Positions 34,216 to 43,010 of a DNA stretch of 64,000 bases are shown in pieces. A model generated the notes under the pieces. That model was not told the DNA's origin. It searched no databases and worked only from the letters and a program-made list of their open reading frames with translations. Origin of the DNA: Pseudomonas reinekei. Its GTDB lineage: Bacteria; Pseudomonadota; Gammaproteobacteria; Pseudomonadales; Pseudomonadaceae. Position 1 is the first letter of the stretch; each line of letters starts with the position of its first letter. The DNA lies in the NCBI RefSeq assembly GCF_001945365.1, contig NZ_MSTQ01000006.1, positions 1 to 64,000 of the forward strand, written 5' to 3'. The position numbers were made by a program, and so were the translations under genes.

Positions 34216-35646
34216 TTAGCCCTGATTTTTTAGCAGGCGTCCCAACGTCTGCAATGCTTCATCGATCCTTGGCGAATACGGTGTTCCACAGCCAATGCGC
34301 ACAAAGTTCTTGAAGCGCTTGGCGTTGGAAAAGATATCCCCAGGTGAAATCTGGATGCCGACGTTCAACGCTTCCTGAAAAAGCGCCATGGACGAATGCT
34401 GCACAGGCAATTCCACCCACAGCAACGTGCCGCCTCGCGGGTTGGTCACTCGGGTGCCTTCGGGAAAGTAGCGCAGGATCGCAGCGCTCATGTGCTGGCG
34501 CTGCTGGGTCAGGGTTTTCCTCAGGCGCCGCAGGTAGCGTTCGTACGATGGCGTGCCCATGAAGGCACTGACCGCCAGTTGCGACAGCTTCTCGCAGCCT
34601 CGGGTCTGGGTGTGCTTGAGCATTTCCACGCGGTCGTGCCACTTTCCGGCACTGATCCAGCCCAGGCGCAGGCCCGGCGCCAGGGTTTTATTCAGTGAAG
34701 CGCAATAGATCACGTTGTCGGTGCGGTCCCAGTGCTTGAGGGTGGACAGCGGTTGTTCGGTGTCCACCAGGTCACCGTAGGTATCGTCCTCGATCAGTAC
34801 CGTATCGTGCTCGGCACAGAGCTTCACCAGCCGCGCCTTGTGGGTGTCGGGCATGATGCTGCCCAACGGGTTGTGCAGGTTGGGGATGACGATCAGCGCC
34901 TTGATCCGCTCCGGGCCTTGCAGCAGGTGTTCCAGCGCCGGCAACTCAATCCCCGCGTGGGCCGAGGCCGCGACTTCCAGCACCCGCAGGTTCAGGCTTT
35001 CGAGAATTTGCAGCAGGCCGTAGAAGGTCGGCGACTCCACAGCCACGGTATCGCCGGGTTGGGTCACGGCACGCAGGGCCAGGTTGATCGCTTCGGTGGC
35101 GCCGTGGGTGATCACAATGCGATCAGCCGTCAGGTGGGTCTTGGCGGTCAGCATCCGGCGGGCAAGGACGTTGCGTAGCGCACTGTTGCCGCAGGTCGAG
35201 CCCGTGGTGTCGAACAAGTGCTGATCCTGGCGCAAGGCCTTGATCATATTGTCCTGCAAGACCTTCAACGGGTAGAGCTGAGGGGCGCAGTAGGCGCTGG
35301 CCAGGTTGACCTTGATCGTCGCCTGCTGACTGGCTTTGAGCACCGTCGACACGTGCTCATGTATGCCGACGTAGACGCCTGTATCCAGCGGTGGGGGCTG
35401 GATGAGCGCAACGGGTCTGGTCGGCGTGTCGGGCTGACGAATGTAGTTGCCCGAGCGCGGTCGGGCTTCCAGTACGCCATAGTCTTCAAGCTCGCGGCAT
35501 ACCTGCACGGCGGTCGACAGGCTGACGGCGTGTTTTTCCATCATCAGCCGTATCGAGGGCAGGCGTTCGCCGGTTTTCAGGGTGCCGCTGCGGATCGCGT
35601 CCAGATAATGATTGGCCAGCTGACGGTAGAGCGGGAGCGTGTTCAT
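34216..35646 (-). CDS. MocR-type regulator (GntR HTH + aminotransferase domain)
   Basis: A 476-residue MocR/PdxR-like protein. The N-terminal winged helix (LKTGERLPSIRLMMEKHAVSLSTAVQVCRELEDYGVLEARP, about 23-63) is linked to an aminotransferase-like domain. The PLP lysine lies in YCASLNKTLAPGLRLGW, with anchors HNPLGSIMP and LIEDDTYGDL. It is convergent with the cluster and bounds it on the right. It could control the cluster through the GST-side promoter or serve an unrelated gene. Confidence 0.85.
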   Translation of the reverse strand: MNTLPLYRQLANHYLDAIRSGTLKTGERLPSIRLMMEKHAVSLSTAVQVCRELEDYGVLEARPRSGNYIRQPDTPTRPVALIQPPPLDTGVYVGIHEHVSTVLKASQQATIKVNLASAYCAPQLYPLKVLQDNMIKALRQDQHLFDTTGSTCGNSALRNVLARRMLTAKTHLTADRIVITHGATEAINLALRAVTQPGDTVAVESPTFYGLLQILESLNLRVLEVAASAHAGIELPALEHLLQGPERIKALIVIPNLHNPLGSIMPDTHKARLVKLCAEHDTVLIEDDTYGDLVDTEQPLSTLKHWDRTDNVIYCASLNKTLAPGLRLGWISAGKWHDRVEMLKHTQTRGCEKLSQLAVSAFMGTPSYERYLRRLRKTLTQQRQHMSAAILRYFPEGTRVTNPRGGTLLWVELPVQHSSMALFQEALNVGIQISPGDIFSNAKRFKNFVRIGCGTPYSPRIDEALQTLGRLLKNQG

Positions 35647-35649
35647 GAT

Positions 35650-35676
35650 GACCTCGGCAGTCGCACCACTGAGGTC
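35650..35676. promoter_or_regulatory. Dyad upstream of second MocR gene
   Basis: GACCTC (35650-35655) and GAGGTC (35671-35676) form a dyad with a 15-base spacer that contains CAGT/ACTG. It lies four bases before the start codon on the upstream side and may be an autoregulatory site. Confidence 0.4.
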
Positions 35677-35800
35677 TTGGGCTGGAAAGTGAGTTGACGC
35701 TCCCTGCAGGCGGACCCGTGGTGCTGATGGGTGAAGGGAAGAGTTGTCCTGCTGTCGATACTGGAAGACTAATCATGGTTTTGCTCGAATCGCGGGCAAT

Positions 35801-35826
35801 AAAAAGCCCCGCACGGTGGCAGGGCT
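35801..35826 (-). terminator. Terminator (minus strand)
   Basis: On the minus strand AGCCCTGC pairs with GTGCGGGGCT over eight bases and is followed by TTTTT. It probably ends transcription of the gene at 35974-36678. Confidence 0.75.
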
Positions 35827-35846
35827 GTGTGTGAATCTCTGAGACA

Positions 35847-35965
35847 CCTGTGGCGAGGGAGCGTGCTCGCGCTTGAGTGCGGGGCACTCACAAAAAACGG
35901 CGGGTCATGTCAGATTTTTTGGGGCCGCTTCGCCGCCCAGCGCGAGCAAGCTCGCTCGCCACAAC
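35847..35965. repeat. REPIN (two inverted REP sequences)
   Basis: REP half-sites near 35847-35875 (GAGGGAGCGTGCTCGCGC) and 35941-35963 (CGCGAGCAAGCTCGCTCGCC) face each other. They fill most of the 327-base gap between the second MocR gene and the next gene on the minus strand; the gap holds no gene. Confidence 0.65.
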
Positions 35966-35973
35966 GGGATCTG

Positions 35974-36678
35974 TTACTGCGCGGCGATGCTGTAGCCGTC
36001 GAACGCCGTCTGCTGTTGCAGCGCGGTGATGATGTTCTTGCGGTTGACCGCTTGTTCGGTACCGGCATTGTCCAGGAACGTCTCGCTTTCCAGTTCCGCG
36101 TCGTCGCCTTCGCCAACGAAGGTGAAACCGAGGAATTCCAGGGCTTCACGGTCCACGCTCAGGCGCGAGCGCGGGGTGCGCAGGGGCAGGGTGACGCTGA
36201 TGCCGTCCTTGCTGATGGTGAACACTTCGACTTCTTTCTTGGCCTTGGCGGCCTTGCTCTTGCCACCGCTCGGGTTGCTGATGGCCTGGTGGGTCTGGTT
36301 CAGCACTTTCAGGGCCAGGCCGTAGACGATTTCCTGGAACGCCGGGTCGTCCTTGAAGCTGGACAGGATACGGCCGATCGAGAACTTGCTGCTCAGGTCT
36401 TCGAGGGCGGCGATGTCGGCGGCCTCGGCGTCCTTGAGCTGCTTGAGCTGGCCCATCAGTTCGTAGGCTTTGTCATCGTCGAAGCTGTCGTGGGCCTGAC
36501 GGATAGCGGCACGCAGTTCGCGGATCTGGTCGCTTTCGCGGGTCGACTGGAAAGCGTCCAGCACCATCTCGCTGATGGTTTTCGCCTGGGGCACGTGTTG
36601 TGAAAGATTGATGGAGTTTTCGTATTCCGCTTTGGACGACAAGGTGACTACGGATTCAGCGGTATTGGAATCGGACAT
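35974..36678 (-). CDS. Conserved hypothetical protein with coiled-coil N-terminal half
   Basis: A 234-residue soluble acidic protein that I do not recognise. The region about 35-95 (SEMVLDAFQSTRESDQIRELRAAI to LMGQLKQLKDAEAADIAALEDL) looks like a helical coiled coil. A Gly/Lys-rich linker (PSGGKSKAAKAKKEVEV, about 138-154) leads to a beta-rich C-terminal half. The linker could contact nucleic acid, but that is a guess. No signal peptide or membrane segment is seen. It appears to be a single-gene unit with its own terminator. Confidence 0.6.
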   Translation of the reverse strand: MSDSNTAESVVTLSSKAEYENSINLSQHVPQAKTISEMVLDAFQSTRESDQIRELRAAIRQAHDSFDDDKAYELMGQLKQLKDAEAADIAALEDLSSKFSIGRILSSFKDDPAFQEIVYGLALKVLNQTHQAISNPSGGKSKAAKAKKEVEVFTISKDGISVTLPLRTPRSRLSVDREALEFLGFTFVGEGDDAELESETFLDNAGTEQAVNRKNIITALQQQTAFDGYSIAAQ

Positions 36679-36847
36679 TGAAATTTCACTACTTTTTTCA
36701 GCTTGAATTGGGTCGATAAAGCTCGGGGGGCTTTTTCAGGTCGCTTAATCTATTGGACCGGGGCAGCGTTGTCACGAACCAACGGGCCAACGGACAAAAT
36801 CACGCGCATCGCTGCCAGCGATGGCAGCCTGCCAGGCGCCACCGTTC

Positions 36848-38368
36848 TCAAGCCTGGTTCGGTGTATTGAGGTTCATCGACCGCACCGCCAGTGCCGACG
36901 CCGTCTCTTCATCAACCGGCAACGAGAACCGGAATGTCGCCCCACGCCCCGGTACGTCGATCAACTGAATCTCGCACCCATGCAATTGCAGGATGCGGTG
37001 CACGATCCGCAGTCCCAAGCCGCCATCGCGCCGTGCGCCGCCGATGTTGAACGGGCGCAGGAACAACCCCTCACGCAGTTGCGGCGCGATGCCCGGCCCA
37101 CTGTCGCTCACGGTTACTTCGATATACGCACCTTGCGGGCGCAGGCCCAACTCCACCTCGCCCCCCGCAGGCGTATGGCGTAAAGCGTTGTCGAACAGAT
37201 TGGTCAGCACCCGCTCGATCAGCCCCAGGTCGGCGCAGGCCGCTGAAACGTTCGGCGCGAACGTGGCCTTCAATTCGATCTGACGCGCTTCGGCGGTGAG
37301 CTCGAACTTCTGGAAGATGTCCTGGGCCAGATCGGTCAGGGAAAACCGCTCCAGCACCGGTTGCACAAAACCGTGTTCCAGGCGCACCAGTTCCAGCAAC
37401 GACTGCGCCAGCCCACCCACTTTGTGGCTCTGATCCAGGGCGATGCCCAAATAGCGACGACGGTCGGCGGGGGACAGCGTGGCGTCCTTGAGCGTCAGGG
37501 TTTCCAGATAACCGTGCAGCGAGGCCAGCGGCGTACGCAGGTCGTGGGAGATGTTCGCCACCAGTTCACGGCGCTCCTGATCCTGGCGGGTCAACGAGCG
37601 CCACTGCTCACCGAGGCGCGCCTGCATCTGCCGGAACGTGGCGTCGAGGATCGCGATTTCATCGTGGCTGGCGGTTTTTTCCACCGTGACGGGCAGGGCG
37701 GGGGTGACCGGCACCCCATCAATGTCGAACTGGCTGACGGTGTCCGTCAAACGACGCAACGGCCGGGTGATCAAGGCAAACGCGGTGAGACCGGCAATCA
37801 GGCACAACAGCGCCACCAGGCCAATCGACAGCAGGGCGGTATTGAGTGCGGCGCTGGTGGCACCGCGTTCGGCCAGTCGATCGTGGTCTTCACCGAGCAG
37901 CACCACGTAGAGATAACCGGCCGGTTTGCCATTGACCTTCAGCGGCGCGGCGCTGAACACCTTGCGCGCATCGACACTGCGCGGGTCGTCGCCGAGAATC
38001 GGCAGGGAATCGCCGCGCAGCAGGCGCTGGATAGGCGACAGGTCAACCTTCTCACGGCGAATCCGCCCCTCGGGCGCGGCGCTGCCGACAATCTTGCCCT
38101 CGGTGTCCAGCAGGTACACCTCGACGCTCGGGTTGACCTGCATCAGCTTGCTGAACAGATCGCGCACGGCATTGGGCATCAGCCCCTGGGTGTCCATCAG
38201 CACCGTGTCATTGGCGATGTGTTGCGCAAGATCCCGGGACAAGCCTTGCACCACTTCCTGTTCATGCAACTGGTTGGAGCGCACCTGCATCCACGCCGAC
38301 GTGCCGCAGCACACCAGCAGCAGCACGGCGAACACCAGTGACAGGCGCTGCGTGAGGGTCAGCCTCAT
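36848..38368 (-). CDS. Sensor histidine kinase
   Basis: A 506-residue membrane histidine kinase. The first helix is near residues 8-28, followed by a periplasmic sensing domain (about 30-185, no recognised type), a second helix (about 188-212), a HAMP domain and HisKA (NISHDLRTPLASLHGYLET). The ATPase domain has NLFDNALRHTP, DSGPGIAP and GGLGLRIV. The start at 38368 overlaps the response-regulator stop (ATGA). The periplasmic signal is unknown. The system is divergent from exported methionine sulfoxide reductases, suggesting an envelope oxidation signal. Confidence 0.88.
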   Translation of the reverse strand: MRLTLTQRLSLVFAVLLLVCCGTSAWMQVRSNQLHEQEVVQGLSRDLAQHIANDTVLMDTQGLMPNAVRDLFSKLMQVNPSVEVYLLDTEGKIVGSAAPEGRIRREKVDLSPIQRLLRGDSLPILGDDPRSVDARKVFSAAPLKVNGKPAGYLYVVLLGEDHDRLAERGATSAALNTALLSIGLVALLCLIAGLTAFALITRPLRRLTDTVSQFDIDGVPVTPALPVTVEKTASHDEIAILDATFRQMQARLGEQWRSLTRQDQERRELVANISHDLRTPLASLHGYLETLTLKDATLSPADRRRYLGIALDQSHKVGGLAQSLLELVRLEHGFVQPVLERFSLTDLAQDIFQKFELTAEARQIELKATFAPNVSAACADLGLIERVLTNLFDNALRHTPAGGEVELGLRPQGAYIEVTVSDSGPGIAPQLREGLFLRPFNIGGARRDGGLGLRIVHRILQLHGCEIQLIDVPGRGATFRFSLPVDEETASALAVRSMNLNTPNQA

Positions 38369-39093
38369 GGCTGGGGTTCCTCCCCGGTGGCGAATTTGTA
38401 GCCCCGGCCCCACACCGTGAGGATACGCACCGGTTGCGCCGGGTCGGCTTCGATCTTGGCGCGCAGGCGGTTGATGTGGGTGTTGACCGTGTGCTCGTAG
38501 CCTTCGTGGCTGTAGCCCCATACGGCATTGAGCAGGTCCATGCGCGAAAACACCTTGCCGGGTTGTCGGGCGAAGAAGTACAGCAAGTCGAACTCCCGGG
38601 GCGTGAGGTCCAGGCGCCGACCGTCGAGGGCGACTTCGCGGGTGATCGGGTCGATGGCCAGGCCGTCGATGTTCAGGCTGCCGGCGTCCATCTTCAGGTT
38701 GCGCGCCATCGCATCGACCCGGCGCAACAGGGCTTTGACCCGCGCCACCAGTTCCAGCATGGAAAACGGCTTGGCCAGGTAATCATCGGCACCCAGTTCG
38801 AGGCCGAGAATGCGGTGCACTTCGCTGGAGCGGGCGCTGGTGATGATGATCGGCGTGTAGCGGGCCATGGCCCGGGCACGGCGACAGATCTCCAGGCCAT
38901 CGACGCCGGGCAGCATCAGGTCGAGGACCAGTGCATCCCAGTTGCCTTGCTGCAGCAGGCGCATGCCTTCAGTGCCATCGGCGCTGTGCACCACCTCGAA
39001 CTGTTCATCTCGCAGATGCAGGCACATCAGGTCGGCGATGTGCTGATCGTCCTCGACTACGAGGACTCGTTTGGTCTGTTCCATCCAGCTCAA
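38365..39093 (-). CDS. OmpR-family response regulator
   Basis: A 242-residue response regulator. The receiver domain (about 8-125) carries the phospho-acceptor Asp in ALVLDLMLPGVDGLEI and the switch residues TSA and K in LAKPFSM. A C-terminal winged helix follows (about 145-240, LTPREFDLLYFFARQPGKVFSR and YEHTVNTHINRLR). It is translationally coupled to the kinase gene. A dyad at 39166-39183, between it and msrB, is a possible binding site. Confidence 0.9.
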   Translation of the reverse strand: MSWMEQTKRVLVVEDDQHIADLMCLHLRDEQFEVVHSADGTEGMRLLQQGNWDALVLDLMLPGVDGLEICRRARAMARYTPIIITSARSSEVHRILGLELGADDYLAKPFSMLELVARVKALLRRVDAMARNLKMDAGSLNIDGLAIDPITREVALDGRRLDLTPREFDLLYFFARQPGKVFSRMDLLNAVWGYSHEGYEHTVNTHINRLRAKIEADPAQPVRILTVWGRGYKFATGEEPQP

Positions 39094-39165
39094 TCCTTCG
39101 GCGCATTGAGCGCATTGTGCGGGTTTTTCAGCGCCCGAGTTATCACGAATTGTTTAACTTCCCGT

Positions 39166-39183
39166 GAGGATTTGGCGATCCTC
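39166..39183. promoter_or_regulatory. Dyad between the regulator and msrB
   Basis: GAGGAT (39166-39171) and ATCCTC (39178-39183) form an exact inverted repeat with a six-base spacer in the 141-base divergent gap. It is a candidate operator for the response regulator. Confidence 0.4.
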
Positions 39184-39234
39184 CCAAGCCTAGGCTGTGT
39201 TCCATGAAACACCCTGGTTTTTTGGGAGACGAGC

Positions 39235-39753
39235 ATGTTTTCACGACGGCAACTTCTTGTAGCGAGCGGCGGGTTCGGGCTGGCAGCCCTGGCGATTGGC
39301 CTGTTGCCGAAGTTTTCCACAGGCGCGGCATTGATCAGCGAAGCCAGCGCAGCCGAGGCGTTCGAAGTCACCCACAGCGACAGCGAATGGCACGCGATCC
39401 TCAGTGACGAGCAATACGAAATCCTGCGCGAAGAAGGCACTGAGCGCGCCTACAGCAGCCCGCTTAACAACGAACATCGTGACGGCACGTTCGCCTGCGC
39501 CGGTTGCGGCCTGCCGCTGTTTTCCTCGGCCACCAAGTTCGACAGCCACACCGGTTGGCCGAGTTTCTGGGCGCCGCTGGACAAGGCCGTGGCCACCCGG
39601 CAGGACCGTAGCTTCGGCATGGTCCGCGAAGAGGTGCACTGTCGACGTTGCGGCGGGCACTTGGGCCATGTCTTCGATGACGGGCCGAAACCGACCGGCC
39701 TGCGCTACTGCATGAATGGTCTGGCGATGAAGTTCGTGCCCCGCGACGTCTGA
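39235..39753 (+). CDS. msrB: Exported peptide-methionine (R)-S-oxide reductase
   Basis: A 172-residue MsrB with a Tat-like N-terminus (SRRQLLVASGGFGLAALAIGLLP). The zinc sites are CAGCGLPLF and CRRCGGHLGHVF and the catalytic Cys is in LRYCMNGLAM. Cytoplasmic MsrB is usually about 130-140 residues, and the added part here is the signal. It reduces methionine-R-sulfoxide in proteins outside the cytoplasm. It is followed by exported msrA after 42 bases. Confidence 0.88.
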   Translation: MFSRRQLLVASGGFGLAALAIGLLPKFSTGAALISEASAAEAFEVTHSDSEWHAILSDEQYEILREEGTERAYSSPLNNEHRDGTFACAGCGLPLFSSATKFDSHTGWPSFWAPLDKAVATRQDRSFGMVREEVHCRRCGGHLGHVFDDGPKPTGLRYCMNGLAMKFVPRDV

Positions 39754-39795
39754 TTTTTGCCTGCCTGCCCCTTGGATAACTCTGGAGTTTCTGAC

Positions 39796-40503
39796 ATGAA
39801 AAACCTGCTCACCTGGCGCCGCACGCTGCTGGCACTGGCCACTGTCGGCGTTATCGGCCAATGTTCCGCGTTCTCGTTGACTGGCGCTGAAGACGCGGTG
39901 GTCATTGCGCCGCCGGCCCTCGACGAAATCTCCCACGCTCAAAGCGAAACGGCGGTGTTTGCCGGGGGGTGTTTCTGGGGCGTGCAAGGCGTCTTTCAGC
40001 ACGTCAAAGGGGTGAAAAATGCGGTGTCCGGTTATGCCGGCGGCGCCGCCGACACGGCTCAGTACGAGCGTGTCAGCAACGGTAATACCGGGCATGCGGA
40101 ATCGGTCGAAGTGACCTACGACCCGAGCCAGGTCAGTTACGGCACCTTGCTGCAAATCTACTTCTCGGTGGCGCACAACCCGACCGAGCTCAATCGCCAG
40201 GGGCCGGACACCGGCACGCAGTACCGCTCCGCCCTCTTCACCAAAAGCGCTGAGCAGGCAAAAGTCGCCCAGGCCTACATCGCTCAGCTCGACGCAGCCA
40301 AGTCGTTCAGCCAACCGATCGTGACCAAGCTGGAAAGCTACAACGGTTTCTATCCGGCGGAAGAAGAGCATCAGGACTTTCTGACCGAGCACCCGACCTA
40401 TCCGTACATCGTGATCAACGACCTGCCGAAGGTGAAGCAGCTCAAGCAGCTGTTCCCGGAGCGCTATCAGGACAAACCGGTGCTGGTGAAGGACGGGATC
40501 TGA
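39796..40503 (+). CDS. msrA: Exported peptide-methionine (S)-S-oxide reductase
   Basis: A 235-residue MsrA with an N-terminal signal segment ([24 protein letters not shown]). The active site is [17 protein letters not shown] and the substrate region is [20 protein letters not shown]. It reduces methionine-S-sulfoxide. Paired with exported MsrB it should repair both isomers in the periplasm or on envelope proteins. The start at 39796 follows CTGGAG. Confidence 0.88.
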   Translation: MKNLLTWRRTLLALATVGVIGQCSAFSLTGAEDAVVIAPPALDEISHAQSETAVFAGGCFWGVQGVFQHVKGVKNAVSGYAGGAADTAQYERVSNGNTGHAESVEVTYDPSQVSYGTLLQIYFSVAHNPTELNRQGPDTGTQYRSALFTKSAEQAKVAQAYIAQLDAAKSFSQPIVTKLESYNGFYPAEEEHQDFLTEHPTYPYIVINDLPKVKQLKQLFPERYQDKPVLVKDGI

Positions 40504-40507
40504 GGCG

Positions 40508-40585
40508 TTATCCGCAGATCACGTTTTTGCCAGCGATTTTCGAGCGGTACAGCGCCTGATCGGCCCGGGCCATCAGGCCGGTCTT
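40508..40585 (-). pseudogene. Remnant of a GGDEF (diguanylate cyclase) gene
   Basis: On the minus strand a frame ending at TAA (40510-40508) reads TGLMARADQALYRSKIAGKN and then VICG. This is the C-terminal signature of GGDEF domains (ADxALYxAKxxGRN). Only about 25 codons remain; the upstream sequence has stops and then the LysR gene. It is the tail of a lost gene. Confidence 0.75.
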
Positions 40586-40613
40586 TTGCATTACGCATGA
40601 CGCATTTGGCCTG

Positions 40614-41519
40614 CTAGTGCTTGCCCCACTTCTGCACCGCGAATTCGACGAAACGGCGCAATTTCGGCAAACGGTGGCGATCCTGGGCGTAGACCAGATG
40701 CATCGGCCGACTCGGCGGGCAGTAATCGGGCATCAACGCTTGCAGTTTTCCGTCCCGCAGATCCTGTTCGACCAGCGCGTCGGGCATCATCACGATGCCC
40801 ATGCCGGTCAGCGCCGCCTGATGCAGCCCGGCCGAGCTGTTGATCAGCATCGGCCCGCCGACCCCCACGCTGACTTCGCCATCAGGCCCGGTCAGACGCC
40901 ATTCCTTTTGCACCGATTGCCAGTCATCCCCCGCCGGATAGGCAAAGGACAGGCAGTCGTGCTGGCGCAGGTCTTCAGGCGTTTGCGGCGTGCCGCGACG
41001 GGCCAGATACTTCGGTGAGGCGCACATGGTCAGGGTGTAGTCGATCAATGGCCGGGCGATCAGGTTGGAGGGCTCCAGGGCGCCGAGTCGAAACGCCACA
41101 TCCAGGCCGTTTTCCACGAGGTCGGGGCGCCGGTTAGTGAGAACCACGTCGAGTTTCACCCGCGGGTTTTGCAGGCTGAACTCACTCAGCGCCGGTGCCA
41201 GGCGCTCGGTGCCGAAGGTCAGGGGCGCGGTGATGCGCAGGATTCCGCTCGGTTCGTCGAGGGTCTGCTCGGCCAGCCGCTCGGAATCGGCCACCAGCCC
41301 CAGCACTTCCAGGCACCGCTGGTAATACGCGACCCCGAATTCGGTCAGGTGCTGGCGCCGCGTGGTGCGGTGGATCAGGCGCACACCGAGGCGCTGCTCC
41401 AGGGCCTTGAGGTGATTGCCGACCATGGTCGTGGACATCTCGCACTGAAAAGCGGCGGCCGTCATGCTGCCGCTCTCCACCACTTTGACGTAGACGTTCA
41501 TTGCCTGGAACAGATCCAT
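40614..41519 (-). CDS. LysR-family transcriptional regulator
   Basis: A 301-residue LysR regulator. The N-terminal helix-turn-helix (about 3-60, ESGSMTAAAFQCEMSTTMVGNHLKALEQRLG) precedes a substrate-binding domain (about 90-295). I start at the ATG at 41519; a TTG two codons upstream is not used. It is divergent from the aminotransferase gene at 41622 and may control it. The helix-turn-helix has Met/Ser where most LysR proteins have other residues, but the fold seems intact. Confidence 0.88.
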   Translation of the reverse strand: MDLFQAMNVYVKVVESGSMTAAAFQCEMSTTMVGNHLKALEQRLGVRLIHRTTRRQHLTEFGVAYYQRCLEVLGLVADSERLAEQTLDEPSGILRITAPLTFGTERLAPALSEFSLQNPRVKLDVVLTNRRPDLVENGLDVAFRLGALEPSNLIARPLIDYTLTMCASPKYLARRGTPQTPEDLRQHDCLSFAYPAGDDWQSVQKEWRLTGPDGEVSVGVGGPMLINSSAGLHQAALTGMGIVMMPDALVEQDLRDGKLQALMPDYCPPSRPMHLVYAQDRHRLPKLRRFVEFAVQKWGKH

Positions 41520-41621
41520 TATCAAACCCAGCTTTTAAATGATTGAAGTTTTTAAGCGTTTATCCAGCTCAGGTGGCTAACCATACTGCAAAAACACCGA
41601 CCCTTGCTGGAGCTTGCCGTC

Positions 41622-42797
41622 ATGACCGCCGCCTGCCTGATGAGCACTTATCAACCCTTGGCCCTGAGTTTCAACAAAGGGCTGGGCACTCGCCTGTGGG
41701 ATCAGGCCGGCCGCGAATACCTGGACGCGGTGGCCGGCGTGGCGGTGACCAACGTCGGTCATTCCCACCCGAAAATCGTCGCGGCCATCACCGAACAGGC
41801 CGGGTTGCTGCTGCACACGTCCAACCTCTACAGCATCGACTGGCAACAGCAATTGGCGCAGAAACTGACGCGGCTGGCGGGCATGGACCGGGCGTTCTTC
41901 AATAATTCCGGGGCCGAGGCCAACGAAACGGCGCTGAAAATCGCCCGGTTGTACGGCTGGCACAAGGGGATTGAAGAGCCGCTGGTGGTGGTCATGGAGA
42001 ACGCTTTCCACGGTCGGACCCTTGGCACCTTGTCCGCCAGCGATGGCCCGGCCGTGCGCCTGGGCTTCAACAAACTGCCAGGGGATTTCGTCAAAGTGCC
42101 GTTCGGAGATCTCAAGGCACTGGAGAAACTGCAACAGGCCCACGGCGCGCGGATCGTGGCGATCCTGATGGAGCCGATCCAGGGCGAAAGCGGCGTACAA
42201 CTGGCGCCGCCCGGTTATCTCAGGGCGCTGCGCGAACTGTGCAACCGGCGTTCGTGGTTGCTGATGCTCGACGAAATCCAGACCGGCATCGGTCGCACCG
42301 GGCAGTGGTTTGCGTTCCAGCACGAAGGCATCGTCCCGGACGTCATGACCCTGGCCAAAGGCTTGGGCAACGGTGTGCCGATCGGCGCCTGCCTGGCCCG
42401 TGGCAAAGCCGCCGAACTCTTCACGCCGGGCAGCCACGGCAGCACCTTCGGCGGTAATCCGCTGGCCTGCCGCGTAGGGTGCACCGTGCTGGATATCGTT
42501 GAAGAGCAGGGGCTACTGGAAAGCGCCCGGCTTCAGGGCGAACGGCTGCTGGACAGATTGCGCATGGAGTTGGCCGACAATCGCAATGTGCTGGCGATCC
42601 GCGGGCAGGGACTGATGATCGGCATCGAACTCAAACAACCGATCCGCGACCTGAGCCTGATTGCGGCACGGGATCATGGGTTACTGATCAATGTCACACG
42701 GGGGCAGATCATTCGGCTGTTGCCGCCACTGACCATTGATGAACGGGAGGTGGGGATGATTGTCAGGGGGGTGAGTCGGGCGATTGTTCAGTGGTGA
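41622..42797 (+). CDS. Class III aminotransferase, acetylornithine aminotransferase type
   Basis: A 391-residue PLP fold-type-I transaminase of the ArgD/class III group. [16 protein letters not shown] and [15 protein letters not shown] are the family motifs and the PLP lysine is in [14 protein letters not shown]. It probably transfers the omega-amino group of acetylornithine, succinylornithine, GABA or a similar compound. Pseudomonas have other ArgD-like copies, so this one is likely catabolic or a paralog. Start ATG is placed after GGAG. It is divergent from the LysR gene. Confidence 0.85.
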   Translation: MTAACLMSTYQPLALSFNKGLGTRLWDQAGREYLDAVAGVAVTNVGHSHPKIVAAITEQAGLLLHTSNLYSIDWQQQLAQKLTRLAGMDRAFFNNSGAEANETALKIARLYGWHKGIEEPLVVVMENAFHGRTLGTLSASDGPAVRLGFNKLPGDFVKVPFGDLKALEKLQQAHGARIVAILMEPIQGESGVQLAPPGYLRALRELCNRRSWLLMLDEIQTGIGRTGQWFAFQHEGIVPDVMTLAKGLGNGVPIGACLARGKAAELFTPGSHGSTFGGNPLACRVGCTVLDIVEEQGLLESARLQGERLLDRLRMELADNRNVLAIRGQGLMIGIELKQPIRDLSLIAARDHGLLINVTRGQIIRLLPPLTIDEREVGMIVRGVSRAIVQW

Positions 42798-42908
42798 TAT
42801 CTGAGCAGGTTGATTCGTTTGAGCCCGGCCTTGTCGTTTTGCTGAAACCAGATGATCTGAATATCGTCGAATCCACTTCGGGACGTTTCCATGAGCGACA
42901 CCGATCAA

Positions 42909-43000
42909 GTGTGGGAGCGAGCCTGCTCGCGAAGGCGGTGTGACAGTGACCACTCAGGTGACTGATAGATTGCTATCGCGAGCAGGCTCGCTCCCACCGT
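42909..43000. repeat. REPIN (inverted pair)
   Basis: GTGGGAGCGAGCCTGCTCGCGA (42911-42932) and TCGCGAGCAGGCTCGCTCCC (42976-42995) are exact inverted copies. A T-tract follows the second copy. It fills the gap between convergent genes. Confidence 0.8.
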
Positions 43001-43010
43001 TTTTTTGCGG

